Position numbers and translations under genes: made by a program. Positions 46,101-55,592 of a stretch of DNA of 64,000 nt are shown here, piece after piece (the stretch's first letter is position 1; the number at the start of each line of letters is the position of its first letter). The stretch is from Flavihumibacter fluminis (lineage in GTDB: Bacteria > Bacteroidota > Bacteroidia > Chitinophagales > Chitinophagaceae), in NCBI RefSeq assembly GCF_021491375.1, contig NZ_JAKEVY010000004.1, forward strand, positions 487,193-551,192, in the 5' to 3' direction. The notes beneath the pieces are model-generated. The model saw nothing but the letters and a program-made list of their open reading frames with translations. It was not told the origin of the DNA and searched no databases.

Positions 46101-46486
46101 TCCAGTCCCATTTTTCGGCCATCATCCGGTGAATAAATCCGGGTGATACCGTATTGGTGTAATTCCCGGATTTCTTCCGGCAGGATGGTACCTCCACCGC
46201 CGCCAAATATTTTTATATGTCCGCATTCATTCTGATCCAGCAGGTCTTTCATGTATTTGAAGAACTCCACATGTCCGCCCTGGTAACTGGTGATTGCGAT
46301 CCCCTGCACATCCTCCTCAATAGCCGCCTCCACAATCTCATGTACCGAACGATTGTGTCCCAGGTGTATGATCTCCGCTCCTTTTGCCTGCAGTATCCGC
46401 CGCATGATGTTAATCGCCGCATCATGTCCGTCAAATAATGCCGCAGCCGTTACGATCCTCACTTTGGGTTCCTGTTGTTTACTCAT
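43103..46486 (-). CDS. icmF: Fused isobutyryl-CoA mutase / G-protein chaperone (IcmF-type)
   Basis: A 1127-residue adenosylcobalamin-dependent acyl-CoA mutase. The N-terminal B12 domain has [15 protein letters not shown] and [16 protein letters not shown], then [13 protein letters not shown]-loop GTPase of the MeaB type follows ([41 protein letters not shown]). The C-terminal half is the mutase barrel. The order B12 domain, G domain, mutase barrel is that of IcmF, which interconverts isobutyryl- and n-butyryl-CoA. Between B12 and G domains, at about residues 168-196, a K/E/G/R-rich stretch is encoded by a copy of the dispersed polypurine repeat. Confidence 0.9.
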   Translation of the reverse strand: MSKQQEPKVRIVTAAALFDGHDAAINIMRRILQAKGAEIIHLGHNRSVHEIVEAAIEEDVQGIAITSYQGGHVEFFKYMKDLLDQNECGHIKIFGGGGGTILPEEIRELHQYGITRIYSPDDGRKMGLEGMIEDVISQCRFSLNGANYSKPMGLGEVKDVRVIARKITRAEERRKEEGGMEEGGKEERRKGGKEEGSAPVIGITGTGGAGKSSVTDELVRRFLNRYEDKTIAVISVDPSKKKTGGALLGDRIRMNSISSPRAYMRSLATRDDNVALSASVQDAIDIVKEAGFDWIILESAGVGQSDASILDYCDLSLYVMTPEYGAASQLEKINMLDYADLIAINKFDKNGALDALHDVRKQYKRNHQLFSAKDEEVPVVGTIAAQFNDAGVNELFEKLVQVVKQKTGISLGEEKAAIPHRDTVQQSMVIPPKRVRYLAEIAESNRAYNQWVEAQRAIASKLYQLAGVMQEPGLDGVSELQSLRKKYEESLHPDCKKLLENWKGLVDAYNKDFFEYQVRDKVIRQPLTSLSLSGTKIKKVVLPRYQDWGDILRWQLQENLPGYFPYTAGVFELKRQGEDPTRMFAGEGGPERTNKRFHYVSQEQPAKRLSTAFDSVTLYGEDPAVRPDIYGKIGNSGVSIATVDDAKKLYSGFDLCDPRTSVSMTINGPAPIILAFFMNAAIDQVAEKWISANGGYDQWIKPVLEKKYQHLQKPIYYNPSSPERLPEGHNGLGLALLGLSAEEVLPIETYNQLKAEALSQVRGTVQADILKEDQAQNTCIFSTEFALKLMGDVQEYFIKQKVRNFYSVSISGYHIAEAGANPITQLAFTLANGFTYVEYYLSRGMHIDDFAPNLSFFFSNGMDPEYSVIGRVARRIWAKAMKEKYKGNDRSQKLKYHIQTSGRSLHAQEIDFNDIRTTLQALYAIYDNCNSLHTNAYDEAITTPTEESVRRAMAIQLIINRELGSAKTENFIQGSFLIEEMTDLVEEAVLAEFDRISERGGVLGAMERMYQRNKIQEESLHYETLKHTGELPIIGVNSFLNKKGSPTVIPGEVIRSTREEKEQQIQQLQAFWKRNENKAGPALKRLKEVAVANGNLFEELMETVKYCSLGQITHALYEVGGQYRRNM
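45897..45985. repeat. Polypurine dispersed repeat, copy 8 (IcmF linker)
   Basis: Plus-strand tract of CCTCCTTTCCTCC words, including CTTCCATTCCTCC at 45951-45963. It is in frame in the IcmF gene, in the linker between cobalamin and GTPase domains. It lacks the full 20-base core but has the same word types. Confidence 0.75.
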
Positions 46487-46624
46487 AAAACAAGCATTGT
46501 CAATTGATTGCCAAAGTTACAACGCCAAGTCCAATTACGAACACCCGTTAGCTTTCTTCGCTAGTCAGGTACCGCCCGACCATTGAAGAATTTAACAAAT
46601 CAAAAAAAATCCTATATTGAGCCG

Positions 46625-47197
46625 GTGAAAAAACTAGCTGCCATACTCCTGACGGGTATGCTCCTCTACAATGTAGTGGGGTATCGTGCGGTTTTTTCCT
46701 GGCTGGAACAGCATTCTTACCAGTCGCTCAACCAACAGATTGACAATAAAAACTACAACGAAGAAAACCTGATCACGATCAAACTCCCGATCGATCAGCT
46801 GCCGTATTATACCAACTCTCCCATTTTTGAACGCACCAATGGAACGGTTACCGTTAACGGTACCACCTATCAATATGTAGAGCGGCGCATTTACAACGAC
46901 TCCCTCGAAATGCGTTGTATCCCCAACCCGCTGGCAACAACATTGACCAACGCAAGAGATCTGTTTTTCCAACTGGTGAATGATATCCAGGAAGCACCTG
47001 GCAAAGCCAATACACCTGCAAAACCGATACTCGCGTTAAAAAATGTTTTTTCTGATTATATGATAACGGAGTCGGTTCATGGCTTTGAACCGGTTTTCAC
47101 TACCCGTTTGTCCTCTTACAATCTGTACATCCTTAAAGATTGCATGTACACCAAAGCTCCCCAGGAACAACCTCCCGATGCTGTTGTGACGGTTTAA
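46625..47197 (+). CDS. Hypothetical exported or membrane-anchored protein
   Basis: A protein of 190 residues (GTG at 46625) or 204 (TTG at 46583). The later start places a signal/anchor segment KKLAAILLTGMLLYNVVGY at the N-terminus and is preferred. It is not recognised. The rest is periplasmic in character, with conserved-looking ENLITIKLPIDQLPYYTN and YVERRIYNDSLEMRCIPN. It is the first gene of the barrel/haloperoxidase operon and may be a small accessory protein. Confidence 0.65.
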   Translation: MKKLAAILLTGMLLYNVVGYRAVFSWLEQHSYQSLNQQIDNKNYNEENLITIKLPIDQLPYYTNSPIFERTNGTVTVNGTTYQYVERRIYNDSLEMRCIPNPLATTLTNARDLFFQLVNDIQEAPGKANTPAKPILALKNVFSDYMITESVHGFEPVFTTRLSSYNLYILKDCMYTKAPQEQPPDAVVTV

Positions 47198-47269
47198 TTT
47201 CTTTCAATTATGCTGCAGTGCATCAATAGCGTCCTGCAGTATGAACTAATCACAGCAATCACAACCAAA

Positions 47270-48202
47270 ATGACGAATCGTATTGTTAAGAATACGATAG
47301 TTGTCGCGTCGCTGCTTTTTGGCAGCATGGACACTATCGCACAAACTGCTTTTGACGGCTTCACTATGACTAAAGGAGAACTTTGTCTGGTAGCCGATTA
47401 TGGTCAGATGACCTGGACCGAATACTGGGAGGGTAAAAGACTCAGAGAAAATCTCAATGTGGGAAAGTTTACCTCCAAACAATTTATGCCGATGATTGGA
47501 TATGGAATCACCAATCGCATCGCTGTATTCGCTACTGTACCACATATTTCCAACAGCTCAGATGCTGGTTATATGGCCCATATGAAAGGCTGGCAGGACC
47601 TCCAGATGGAAGCAAAAATCCAGCTTAGTAAATCCAGGGTATGGAAAGGAACACTGCTCACATTTGGAACAATAGGATTTTCCACCCCGGTAAACGATTA
47701 TATTCCTGATTTTTTACCCTATTCAATCGGACTGGGAGCCAGCACGGCACAGGCACGTATTATTGGGCATTACAAACTGGATAAAGGCTGGTTTGCTACT
47801 GTTCAAACCGGCTATATAGCTAAAGGAAAAATCAAAGTAGACCGCGAAACCTATTACTCGGATGACCAATACTATAGCAACGAGATGGCCATTCCCGATG
47901 TATGGGATGGAAGCATTCGCGCCGGTTTTGACAATAAACATTTAAGGGTAGGTCTGCAGTACAACTGGTCGCTCGCAACCAGTGGCTCCGACATTCGCAG
48001 AAACGATATGCCCTACCCCGGTAACCGTATGAACCGGGAGTCGGTTGCACTTACCGGGTTATTCTGGATTCCCGGAATCAAAGGATTGGCGATTAATGCC
48101 ATGGCAGATCAAACCATTGCCGGAAGAAATATGGGCAAATCCTTTGGTTGGATGGCCGGACTGCAATATGTTTTTAAACCTTTCCAAAAGAAGCAACAAT
48201 GA
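47270..48202 (+). CDS. Outer-membrane beta-barrel protein (first copy)
   Basis: A 310-residue exported protein (signal peptide ending MDTIAQ). Alternating amphipathic strands such as FMPMIGYGITNRIAVFATVPHI and IRAGFDNKHLRVGLQYNWSLA, with terminal aromatic residues, indicate an outer-membrane barrel of the Phenol_MetA_deg/transporter-like kind. The ATG at 47270 is used, not the open frame start at 47210. It overlaps the next gene by four bases, suggesting that its job is tied to the haloperoxidase-like lipoproteins. Confidence 0.75.
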   Translation: MTNRIVKNTIVVASLLFGSMDTIAQTAFDGFTMTKGELCLVADYGQMTWTEYWEGKRLRENLNVGKFTSKQFMPMIGYGITNRIAVFATVPHISNSSDAGYMAHMKGWQDLQMEAKIQLSKSRVWKGTLLTFGTIGFSTPVNDYIPDFLPYSIGLGASTAQARIIGHYKLDKGWFATVQTGYIAKGKIKVDRETYYSDDQYYSNEMAIPDVWDGSIRAGFDNKHLRVGLQYNWSLATSGSDIRRNDMPYPGNRMNRESVALTGLFWIPGIKGLAINAMADQTIAGRNMGKSFGWMAGLQYVFKPFQKKQQ

Positions 48203-49731
48203 CCAAACATATCTCAATAATAGTAACGCTGTTTTTGCTGGCAGCCTGTTCCAAAGAAATCTCACAGCGATCCTTACCCGATTTTGAACCGGCTTCTCTT
48301 GATCAAAACGGTAGTAACTGGAAGCCCATCCTGTTAGCTGCACCCACAGAAATACTGATTGAAGAACCGCTGGCAGTAAACAGTGCAGTCTATCAACAGG
48401 AACTAACAGAAATCCAGGATTTACAGCGCTCCATCAGTTCAACTGATAAAAAAAGCATTGAAAAATGGAAAAACAGTGGCATTATTCGTTGGAATGAAAT
48501 CGCCAGGGAACTGGTAGCGATTTACAATATTCCACCCGAAGCCAATCCGGATGGCACATATCCGGCGCCAAATGCCCAGAACCCAGGAGTTTATCCTAAA
48601 TTTCCTTTTGCCAATCCGCCTTATGCCAGCAGGGCCTATGCTTATCTGCAGGTTGCGCTTTATGATGCAATGGTTACCACCTGGCATTATAAATTCAAAT
48701 ACAACCGGATGGCTCCCGCAGTCAATTCACCCGCTGTTGAAGCGCTGGAACCCATACAGGAAACACTTCCTTCTTATCCCTCCGAAGATGCGGTGGTTGC
48801 AGATGTAGCATACCGCCTCCTGAAAGTAATGTTCCCGAATGACACTGTGATGTTGGATCAAGAACGTGCAGAACAAAAAAGAGCCAAACTGGTATCCGGA
48901 CTCGCATCTCCTTCCGATATCAGGGCGGGAGAAGCTATTGCTGCACAGATTGCTGCAACTACACTTGCCCGTTACAGAACAGATGGAATGGGCCAGGCAG
49001 GCGGTAATCCAACAGTCTGGAAAGAATTGGAAGCTGCTGCTATAGGCCGTGGTATCACCATGCCCTGGAAAAGTCTGGAGTTTCCCGCAAGACCAGGCAT
49101 GCTGCCACTCTTTGGAAACGTAAAACAATTTCTGATAACAACTGCCCAGCGTGATTCCCTTCGTCCGCCACCACCACCGGCATTAAATTCGGAAGAGTTT
49201 AAAACTGCGCTGGCAGAAGTAAAGAAAATGAGTGAGGTAAAATCAGGAGAAGTATGGCGTATTGCTCAATTGTGGAGCGATGGAGCCGCTACTTATACGC
49301 CCCCTGGTCACTGGAACGAAATTGCCTGTGAAGCTATTGCTGCAGCAAAATTCAGCGAACTCCGCACTGCACGTACGCTTGCTTTAATGAACATGGCCAT
49401 TTTCGATGCAGGTGTCAGCTGTTGGGATGCCAAAACATTTTACTGGTATCCTCGCCCATCTCAGGTTGATCCCTCGATTAAAACCATCGGTCTTCCGAAT
49501 TTTCCCTCTTACACTTCCGGACATTCCACCTTTTCTGCAGCCGCTTCCACTGTTTTGGGATATATCTTCCCGGATAAAGCTGCCCAATACGAAGCAATGG
49601 CGCTGGAAGCTGCTGAATCCAGGATTTATGGCGGCATTCATTACCGGTTCGACTCTGAAGCTGGCTTAAGGTGTGGAGAAGCCATAGGAAGTTTCGCGAT
49701 AAAAAAAGGGCAGACTGATGGATCAAATTAG
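48199..49731 (+). CDS. Vanadium-haloperoxidase/PAP2-like lipoprotein (first copy)
   Basis: A 510-residue lipoprotein (LLAAC, Cys17). The C-terminal half has the vanadate/phosphate-binding motifs of the vanadium haloperoxidase-PAP2 superfamily: FYWYPRPSQ, PSYTSGHSTFSAA and ESRIYGGIHYRFDSE. Such proteins may act as haloperoxidases or phosphatases; the reaction is not settled by sequence. It may face the periplasm or cell surface. The gene is coupled to the barrel gene by a four-base overlap and is followed by a paralogue. Confidence 0.85.
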   Translation: MTKHISIIVTLFLLAACSKEISQRSLPDFEPASLDQNGSNWKPILLAAPTEILIEEPLAVNSAVYQQELTEIQDLQRSISSTDKKSIEKWKNSGIIRWNEIARELVAIYNIPPEANPDGTYPAPNAQNPGVYPKFPFANPPYASRAYAYLQVALYDAMVTTWHYKFKYNRMAPAVNSPAVEALEPIQETLPSYPSEDAVVADVAYRLLKVMFPNDTVMLDQERAEQKRAKLVSGLASPSDIRAGEAIAAQIAATTLARYRTDGMGQAGGNPTVWKELEAAAIGRGITMPWKSLEFPARPGMLPLFGNVKQFLITTAQRDSLRPPPPPALNSEEFKTALAEVKKMSEVKSGEVWRIAQLWSDGAATYTPPGHWNEIACEAIAAAKFSELRTARTLALMNMAIFDAGVSCWDAKTFYWYPRPSQVDPSIKTIGLPNFPSYTSGHSTFSAAASTVLGYIFPDKAAQYEAMALEAAESRIYGGIHYRFDSEAGLRCGEAIGSFAIKKGQTDGSN

Positions 49732-49747
49732 AAAAACAAAACAACAT

Positions 49748-51091
49748 ATGAATCGCAAAAAAAACTTGATTAGTGGTTTGGTAATAGTACTCACTCTTTT
49801 ATTGGGTGCCTGCCAATCGAAAAAAGACTACGCACGTACCATTCACGATCCCGTGCTTTTCAGTAAAACTGTAAAAAAACTGAACGATGTGGTGCTGGAA
49901 AACAATTTCGCACCAATGGTAGCCAGCCGGAACTATGCTTACGCCACCATCGCTGCTTATGAAATAGTAGTAGCGGGTGACCCAGCAAATTACCAATCAC
50001 TCTACCAGCAAATCAAACATATGCCAAAGATGCCAGCACCAGAAGATACCAGCCGGATTGATTTTCCATTGGCAGCCATGCTGGCCTTCACCAAAGTGGG
50101 TAACGCAGTTACTTTCCCCGAAGGTAGCCTGATGGATTATTATGGTCAGCTGCTGAATATCGCAGACAGTGTAGGCATGCCTGCTGAAAAAATCTCCGGC
50201 AGCATCGCCTATTCCGATACGGTTGTAGCTACTATCCTGGGCTGGGCAAAAAAGGACAACTATGCCGAAACCCGCAGCGCTACCCGATATACCGTGAATG
50301 AGGAACCAGGCCGTTATGTTCCTACACCACCTATGTATGCACAGGCAGTAGAGCCGCACTGGATGGAGATCAGACCATTTGTGCTGGACAGCGCTGCTGT
50401 TTGCAGGGCAATAATTCCTCCAAATTTTGAACCCAATAACAAAAACAGCGCTTTCTACAAAGCTATGATGGAGGTAAAACTGATCGGGGACAGCCTGACC
50501 GAAGAACAAAAACACATTGCTGATTTCTGGGATGATAACCCGTTCAAAATGAATGTCACCGGCCACGTAATGTTTGCTACCAAAAAGTTCTCACCTCCCG
50601 GACACTGGATGAATATTGTAGGAATCGCTGCACAAAAAGCCGGAGCAGATTTCAATACTACCGTTACCGGTTATGCGAAAACAGCGATTGCTCTCTTCGA
50701 TGGTTTTATCAGTTGCTGGGAAGGTAAGTACATGTATAACTACATCCGGCCCGAAACAGTTATCAATCAACTGGTAGACCCGGAGTGGAGACCTTATATC
50801 CAAACTCCTCCCTTCCCCTCCTTCCCAAGCGGGCATGCCACAGTTTCTGCAGCTGCCGCTGAAACCATGGGCAGTGTATTTGGAGAAAACCTCGCATTTA
50901 CTGACACTTCCCTGCTTGAATTTGGTATCGCTAACCGCGAAATCAAATCCTTCCGTGATGCAGCAGCTGAAGCTGCGATGAGTCGTCTTTACGGTGGTAT
51001 TCATTTCCGGTTCGACAATGATCTCGGCAGTGAATCCGGTAAACGTGTAGGCGAACTCATCGTTAAAAAACTAACCATGAAAAAAAACTAA
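49748..51091 (+). CDS. Vanadium-haloperoxidase/PAP2-like lipoprotein (second copy)
   Basis: A 447-residue lipoprotein (LLGAC, Cys22 from the ATG at 49748) and paralogue of the preceding gene. Motifs are YNYIRPETV, FPSFPSGHATVSAA and MSRLYGGIHFRFDND. The first motif differs from copy 1 (IRP against PRP), so the two may differ in activity. It follows 16 bases after copy 1, and an outer-membrane barrel gene follows it 22 bases later. The overall order is barrel, lipoprotein, lipoprotein, barrel. Confidence 0.85.
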   Translation: MNRKKNLISGLVIVLTLLLGACQSKKDYARTIHDPVLFSKTVKKLNDVVLENNFAPMVASRNYAYATIAAYEIVVAGDPANYQSLYQQIKHMPKMPAPEDTSRIDFPLAAMLAFTKVGNAVTFPEGSLMDYYGQLLNIADSVGMPAEKISGSIAYSDTVVATILGWAKKDNYAETRSATRYTVNEEPGRYVPTPPMYAQAVEPHWMEIRPFVLDSAAVCRAIIPPNFEPNNKNSAFYKAMMEVKLIGDSLTEEQKHIADFWDDNPFKMNVTGHVMFATKKFSPPGHWMNIVGIAAQKAGADFNTTVTGYAKTAIALFDGFISCWEGKYMYNYIRPETVINQLVDPEWRPYIQTPPFPSFPSGHATVSAAAAETMGSVFGENLAFTDTSLLEFGIANREIKSFRDAAAEAAMSRLYGGIHFRFDNDLGSESGKRVGELIVKKLTMKKN

Positions 51092-51113
51092 ACAACAACC
51101 AAAACGAATTGAC

Positions 51114-52196
51114 ATGAAAAAAATCATAATCGCCTCTCTGTCATTTATATCGATCGCTTCAAAAGTAAATGCCCAGGGCTGCGTAGCCATTCGCGGTGGC
51201 GGTTCCAGTTGTAACGTCAGTGGCCAGCAGATTGAAGCAGGTACCTGGCAGTTTAATATGGGTTATCGTTATTTCAAATCCTTTCGCCATTTTAAAGGCA
51301 GCGAGGAACAGGAAGAACGCCTGAAAGAAAATACCGAAGTAATCAACTGGCAGCACCTGCTGGATATCTCTGTTTCCAAACAAATCAATCCACGCTGGTC
51401 GCTCCTCGTTGGATTGCCTATTGGAATGAACAAGCGGTCTTCCTTATACGAACATGGCCGAACAGAACGTCACAATTCACGTTCCTTCGGGATTGGCGAT
51501 ATGCGTATTATGGCCTATCGCTGGATGATTGATCCCACTAAACACAGCAAGGGGAATTTCCAGCTGGGAGCCGGACTCAAACTCCCAACCGGCGATTATA
51601 AGTACGAGGACTATTTTCAGAATGTTGGACCAAATGGCTCTGCTCAGCTTCGCCCGGTGGATCAATCCATTCAACTGGGTGACGGCGGAACCGGGATCGC
51701 AGTAGAACTGAACAGCTTCTATAACTTCTCCCCTTTAGCCGGACTCTATGGAAATTTTTTCTACCTCTCGAATCCACGGGAAGTAAACGGCACCCGTACG
51801 TACCGTGAAACACTCAGCCCGGTTCTCGCCAACGAATCCATCATGAGCGTGGCGGATCAGTATATGGCACGTATCGGCTTTCAGTACAATTTTATAGGTA
51901 CGCTGAAAGGACTTTCCGGAAGCATTGGTGGAAGAATCGAAGGAATTCCAGTGGAAGATATCCTCGGCGGCAGCAAAGGATTTCGCAGACCAGGTTATGT
52001 TGTATCCGTTGAACCCGGGCTCGTTTTGCAACAAAAAAAATCACTTTTCTTTCTAACAGTTCCAGTAGCACTGGAAAGAAACCGCACCCGCAGCGTAACA
52101 GACAAAGAAGCTTCCATCACAAGTGGTACCTATCGCCATGGGGATGCAGCTTTTGCTGATTACGCCATCAATCTTGGCTATGCAATCAGGTTTTAA
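51114..52196 (+). CDS. Outer-membrane beta-barrel protein (second copy)
   Basis: A 360-residue exported barrel (signal peptide ending KVNAQ). FNMGYRYFKSFRHF, FQLGAGLKLPTGDYKYEDYF and AVELNSFYNFSPLAGLYGNFFYL alternate as membrane strands. The final residue is Phe, as in many outer-membrane proteins. It is the last gene of the operon; a strong terminator lies 36 bases downstream. It is not the same sequence as the first barrel but has the same general architecture. Confidence 0.78.
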   Translation: MKKIIIASLSFISIASKVNAQGCVAIRGGGSSCNVSGQQIEAGTWQFNMGYRYFKSFRHFKGSEEQEERLKENTEVINWQHLLDISVSKQINPRWSLLVGLPIGMNKRSSLYEHGRTERHNSRSFGIGDMRIMAYRWMIDPTKHSKGNFQLGAGLKLPTGDYKYEDYFQNVGPNGSAQLRPVDQSIQLGDGGTGIAVELNSFYNFSPLAGLYGNFFYLSNPREVNGTRTYRETLSPVLANESIMSVADQYMARIGFQYNFIGTLKGLSGSIGGRIEGIPVEDILGGSKGFRRPGYVVSVEPGLVLQQKKSLFFLTVPVALERNRTRSVTDKEASITSGTYRHGDAAFADYAINLGYAIRF

Positions 52197-52232
52197 TTGT
52201 TTTTTTGGTTTTACAGTTGAGTTACAAAAGCT

Positions 52233-52265
52233 GGGCGTGATGCGAACATCACGCCCTCTTTTTTT
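52233..52265 (+). terminator. Strong rho-independent terminator of the barrel/haloperoxidase operon
   Basis: GGGCGTGATG pairs perfectly with CATCACGCCC across a CGAA loop and is followed by a T-rich run (TCTTTTTTT). Confidence 0.93.
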
Positions 52266-52360
52266 CTCAGAGTACAGATAAAAAATCTTCGTAATTCTGG
52301 TAACAAGAATGATGCCTTGCATGAAATATTCCCGAATTTGTGGAAATCATTCAGAACCAT

Positions 52361-52918
52361 ATGACGCTGCAACAGAAATACCTCTCTTTTTTATCGGTAC
52401 TGATTCTTTCCCTGATGACCAGTCCTCACCTGGTAGCACAAAAAAAACCTACCGGATCTGACTCCTTCCCTACCTCCTGGGTTGGAAAATGGAAAGGGAA
52501 CATGACCTGGTACCAGGGGCTGCAACAAAGGCAGGGTGTGCAGATGGAACTGCATATATTACCTGCAGACAGTACGGATCAATATACCTGGAGAATTATT
52601 TACGGCACCGGAGGGCAGGATAACCGACCCTATATTTTAAAGCCCTTCAACAAAGAAAGAGGCCACTGGCTGATTGATGAACGAAACAGTATCGTACTCG
52701 ATCAGTTCCTGATTGGCTCCCGTTTCTGCGGAACCTTTACAGTGGAAGGCAATACCATCATGAATTGTTACGAATTGCAGGGAGATAGCCTGTTGGTTGA
52801 ATTTTACAATTTCCAGGAAAAGCCCATCGTGATAACAGGCGGCGGCGACAGCACCGTACCCAAAGTCAAAACCTATGGCATGCGCAGTCACCAGCGCGCT
52901 GTTCTCAAACGATTTTAA
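52361..52918 (+). CDS. Hypothetical exported lipocalin-like protein
   Basis: A 185-residue exported protein (signal peptide ending HLVAQ from the ATG at 52361; the frame start at 52340 is a GTG). The mature part begins FPTSWVGKWKGNMTWYQGL, a pattern seen in small lipocalin- or FABP-like beta-barrels of Bacteroidota, with beta-rich sequence to the end. No function can be given. It converges with ispG with a four-base overlap. Confidence 0.7.
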   Translation: MTLQQKYLSFLSVLILSLMTSPHLVAQKKPTGSDSFPTSWVGKWKGNMTWYQGLQQRQGVQMELHILPADSTDQYTWRIIYGTGGQDNRPYILKPFNKERGHWLIDERNSIVLDQFLIGSRFCGTFTVEGNTIMNCYELQGDSLLVEFYNFQEKPIVITGGGDSTVPKVKTYGMRSHQRAVLKRF

Positions 52919-54927
52919 GGTTCCACCCAGGCCCCGTTTTCTTTCAATAGCAGAATGAGTTCATCTACCGCCACTTCACTACTGACACTGCGTTTTACCA
53001 CTTCTTTGCCCTTGTAGAGTGTGATCTTGCCAGGACCGCTGCCAACATAACCAAAATCCGCATCGGCCATTTCACCCGGACCATTCACAATACAGCCCAT
53101 GATCGCTATTTTCACTCCCTTCAGGTGATTGGTAACTGCCCGGATTTTTGCTGTTGTTTCCTGCAGATCAAATAAAGTGCGTCCGCAACTCGGACAGGAA
53201 ATATATTCTGTTTTGGAAATCCGTGTGCGGGTCGCCTGCAATATGGAGAAGGCTGTGTTGTTCATAAACTGGTACATGTTCGAAACAGGCAGATAGGTTC
53301 TGCCACTCACCTGTACATTCGCCATTGGCTGTCGCGAAGAAATACCCAGGCAGATCCCATCACCCAATCCTTCCAGCAACAACGCCCCGGTTTCAGTAGC
53401 AAAATGAATCAGGTGCTCATCTACAGTACTCCATTTGCTATCTGTGATCAGGATCACCGGATTCTGAATTCGTCGTTGTAACAATTCCATCATCATGCGA
53501 CGAACCGATTGCATCGCATTACGGTTCGTACTACTCAAACACAACACCACTGTTTTGTCTGAAGCCAGTTCATCCAGCCAGGTAAAATCATTTAATGAAC
53601 TTTCATCATTGAAACAATCCACCATCACAAAATTCATTAACTCACTTTTCCATTCAGCATTAACAAAACCGCTGTCCTGGTAAATCGGAAAATACTTGGT
53701 CTTATCAGCCGCTTCGATCCAGGTTGCCGGATAACAGATAACTTTCAGGGAACCCGGCAGTGCAAAATCAAGCAACTGGTGTCCTGTAAATACAAAATCA
53801 GCAGCTGCATCACTGATCGTCCATTTATCCGTTACCGCATCATAGGTATAACCAATCGCCACCAGGTCGGATGGCTGAATTTTATCTATCCCACTCAAAT
53901 CCGCAACCACTACCGGAACCTGCTTGCCTCCGATAACATCAACTGCAAAACTTTCCCTGCGTTTGTACTCAAAGGGATTATATCCCAAAGAACCGGACTC
54001 AATCCCGGGCACCCGACCATTAGTTGCAGGCGGCAATTCACTGCCGCTATTGTATCGTTTCACCAAATCACGACACACCGGTATCTCAAATTCAGGATCT
54101 TCGGTTAAGGATACCCGTATAGTGTCGCCAATTCCGTCCTCAAGCAGGGTGCCAATACCAATGGCAGATTTGATCCGGCCATCCTCTCCATCACCAGCTT
54201 CAGTTACTCCCAGATGTAATGGATAAATCTCTCCAAATTCTGACTGCATCGTCTGAATCAGCAACCGATACGCCTGCACCATCACCTGCGGATTGGAAGA
54301 CTTCATACTCAGTACGATGTTGTGATAATTCTCATCCCTTGAAATCCGTAAAAATTCCATCGCACTTTCCACCATGCCAATAGGTGTATCACCATATCGA
54401 CTCATGATCCGATCGCTCAGGGAACCATGATTGGTGCCGATGCGCATGGCAGTACCATATTCCTTGCAAATCTTTACAAGCGGAGTGAAGCGATCGCGGA
54501 TGCGTTCGATCTCTTCCGCATACTCTGCATCGGTATAATCAATCTGTTCAAATTTCTTTTTATCAACGTAATTCCCGGGGTTCACCCGAACTTTCTCCAC
54601 GATCCTGGCAGCTATCTCGGCCGCATTAGGGGTAAAATGAATATCTGCAACTAAGGGAGTACTATACCCCTGCCGGCGTAATTCTTCCTTAATCAGGAGC
54701 AATTGTTCCGCCTCCTTTTTACTGGGAGCTGTTATTCTTACCAGTTCTGCACCGGCTTCAATACAACGGATGGATTGAGCAACCGTGCCGGCAATATCCA
54801 TGGTATCGGTGGTTGTCATGGTCTGAATCCGGATGGGATGCCCGTTTCCAAGCAGCAGATCACCAATCCGAACCTCCTTTGTAATCAGTCTCTTATAACC
54901 TGTCAGCGATTCGCTGTATAATTCCAT
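52915..54927 (-). CDS. ispG: 4-hydroxy-3-methylbut-2-enyl-diphosphate synthase
   Basis: An enzyme of the non-mevalonate isoprenoid pathway that makes HMBPP from MEcPP with a [4Fe-4S] cluster. A TIM barrel opens with PIRIQTMTTTDTMDI and LVADIHFTPNAA, and the C-terminal cluster domain has ISCPSCGRTLFD and GCIVNGPGEMADADFGYVG. At 670 residues it is the long form with an inserted middle domain, the version found in Bacteroidota, Chlamydiae and plants. The ATG at 54927 is preferred to 54954. Confidence 0.95.
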   Translation of the reverse strand: MELYSESLTGYKRLITKEVRIGDLLLGNGHPIRIQTMTTTDTMDIAGTVAQSIRCIEAGAELVRITAPSKKEAEQLLLIKEELRRQGYSTPLVADIHFTPNAAEIAARIVEKVRVNPGNYVDKKKFEQIDYTDAEYAEEIERIRDRFTPLVKICKEYGTAMRIGTNHGSLSDRIMSRYGDTPIGMVESAMEFLRISRDENYHNIVLSMKSSNPQVMVQAYRLLIQTMQSEFGEIYPLHLGVTEAGDGEDGRIKSAIGIGTLLEDGIGDTIRVSLTEDPEFEIPVCRDLVKRYNSGSELPPATNGRVPGIESGSLGYNPFEYKRRESFAVDVIGGKQVPVVVADLSGIDKIQPSDLVAIGYTYDAVTDKWTISDAAADFVFTGHQLLDFALPGSLKVICYPATWIEAADKTKYFPIYQDSGFVNAEWKSELMNFVMVDCFNDESSLNDFTWLDELASDKTVVLCLSSTNRNAMQSVRRMMMELLQRRIQNPVILITDSKWSTVDEHLIHFATETGALLLEGLGDGICLGISSRQPMANVQVSGRTYLPVSNMYQFMNNTAFSILQATRTRISKTEYISCPSCGRTLFDLQETTAKIRAVTNHLKGVKIAIMGCIVNGPGEMADADFGYVGSGPGKITLYKGKEVVKRSVSSEVAVDELILLLKENGAWVEP

Positions 54928-54971
54928 TGGTGCGATTTTAGTCAAAGATAACAACCGAAACCCCTTGGTTG

Positions 54972-55592
54972 TTACCAGTCTTTTTCAGGTCGGGTGGGAC
55001 TTCCGCCTTTTTGCTGCATTTTCTTCTGAACCTCCTTCTCTTTCTGCTCAAGTGCCTTCAACAACTGTTCCACCTGCTTTTTATTCAGTTTGCTTTCCTG
55101 GGGTTTTGGCTTCTCCTGTTCCTTGTTTTCCTTTTGTTTATTTTCTTGCTTTTTCTCTTCCTGTTCCTGCTGCTGTTTCTTTTCCCTCAACGCTTTCTGG
55201 AGGTTTTCACGGGCCTGGGTGTCTTCCGGATCCAGTTTCAGAGCCTCCATCCAGGCCAGGATGCTTTCATCCAGCTGTTGCTGTTGCTGATGCAATACAC
55301 CTTTATCATAATAGGCTTTTTCCAGGATCCTGGGATCCTTTCCCGCCTGTATCAATTTTTCATACCCTTCCATCGCAGCAGTTTTATCGCCTTTTTTGGC
55401 AAGTGCATTTGATCGGTTGTACATCGCCGTAAGGTCTGCCGGATTTTCCTGCAGAGCTTTGTCATACCGTTCAACTGCTTCATCGAATTTGCCTTCACGG
55501 AACAGCTTGTTTCCTTCCCGCACATGGGAAGACTGAGCACTTCCCCGGAAGCCCAGTATCAGAAGAATGATCAGAAAAGCAGTTCCTCTCAT
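54972..55592 (-). CDS. TPR protein, BatC/BatE-like
   Basis: A 206-residue exported protein (signal peptide ending RGSAQ). Two to three TPR repeats (GNKLFREGKFDEAVERYDKAL, then AMYNRSNALAKKGDKTAAMEGYEKLI) are followed by a long Gln/Glu/Lys-rich region at about 137-170 that looks like a charged coiled coil. It overlaps the VWA gene upstream by four bases. In the Bat operons of Bacteroidota, BatC sits with BatA/BatB and is linked to stress tolerance. BatC is the likely identity. Confidence 0.8.
   Translation of the reverse strand: MRGTAFLIILLILGFRGSAQSSHVREGNKLFREGKFDEAVERYDKALQENPADLTAMYNRSNALAKKGDKTAAMEGYEKLIQAGKDPRILEKAYYDKGVLHQQQQQLDESILAWMEALKLDPEDTQARENLQKALREKKQQQEQEEKKQENKQKENKEQEKPKPQESKLNKKQVEQLLKALEQKEKEVQKKMQQKGGSPTRPEKDW

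Noticed and set aside
54965..55432. Long F/L/P-rich plus-strand frames opposite the TPR gene
   Set aside because: They mirror the Q/E/K-rich coding of BatC in the complementary strand and have no family pattern.
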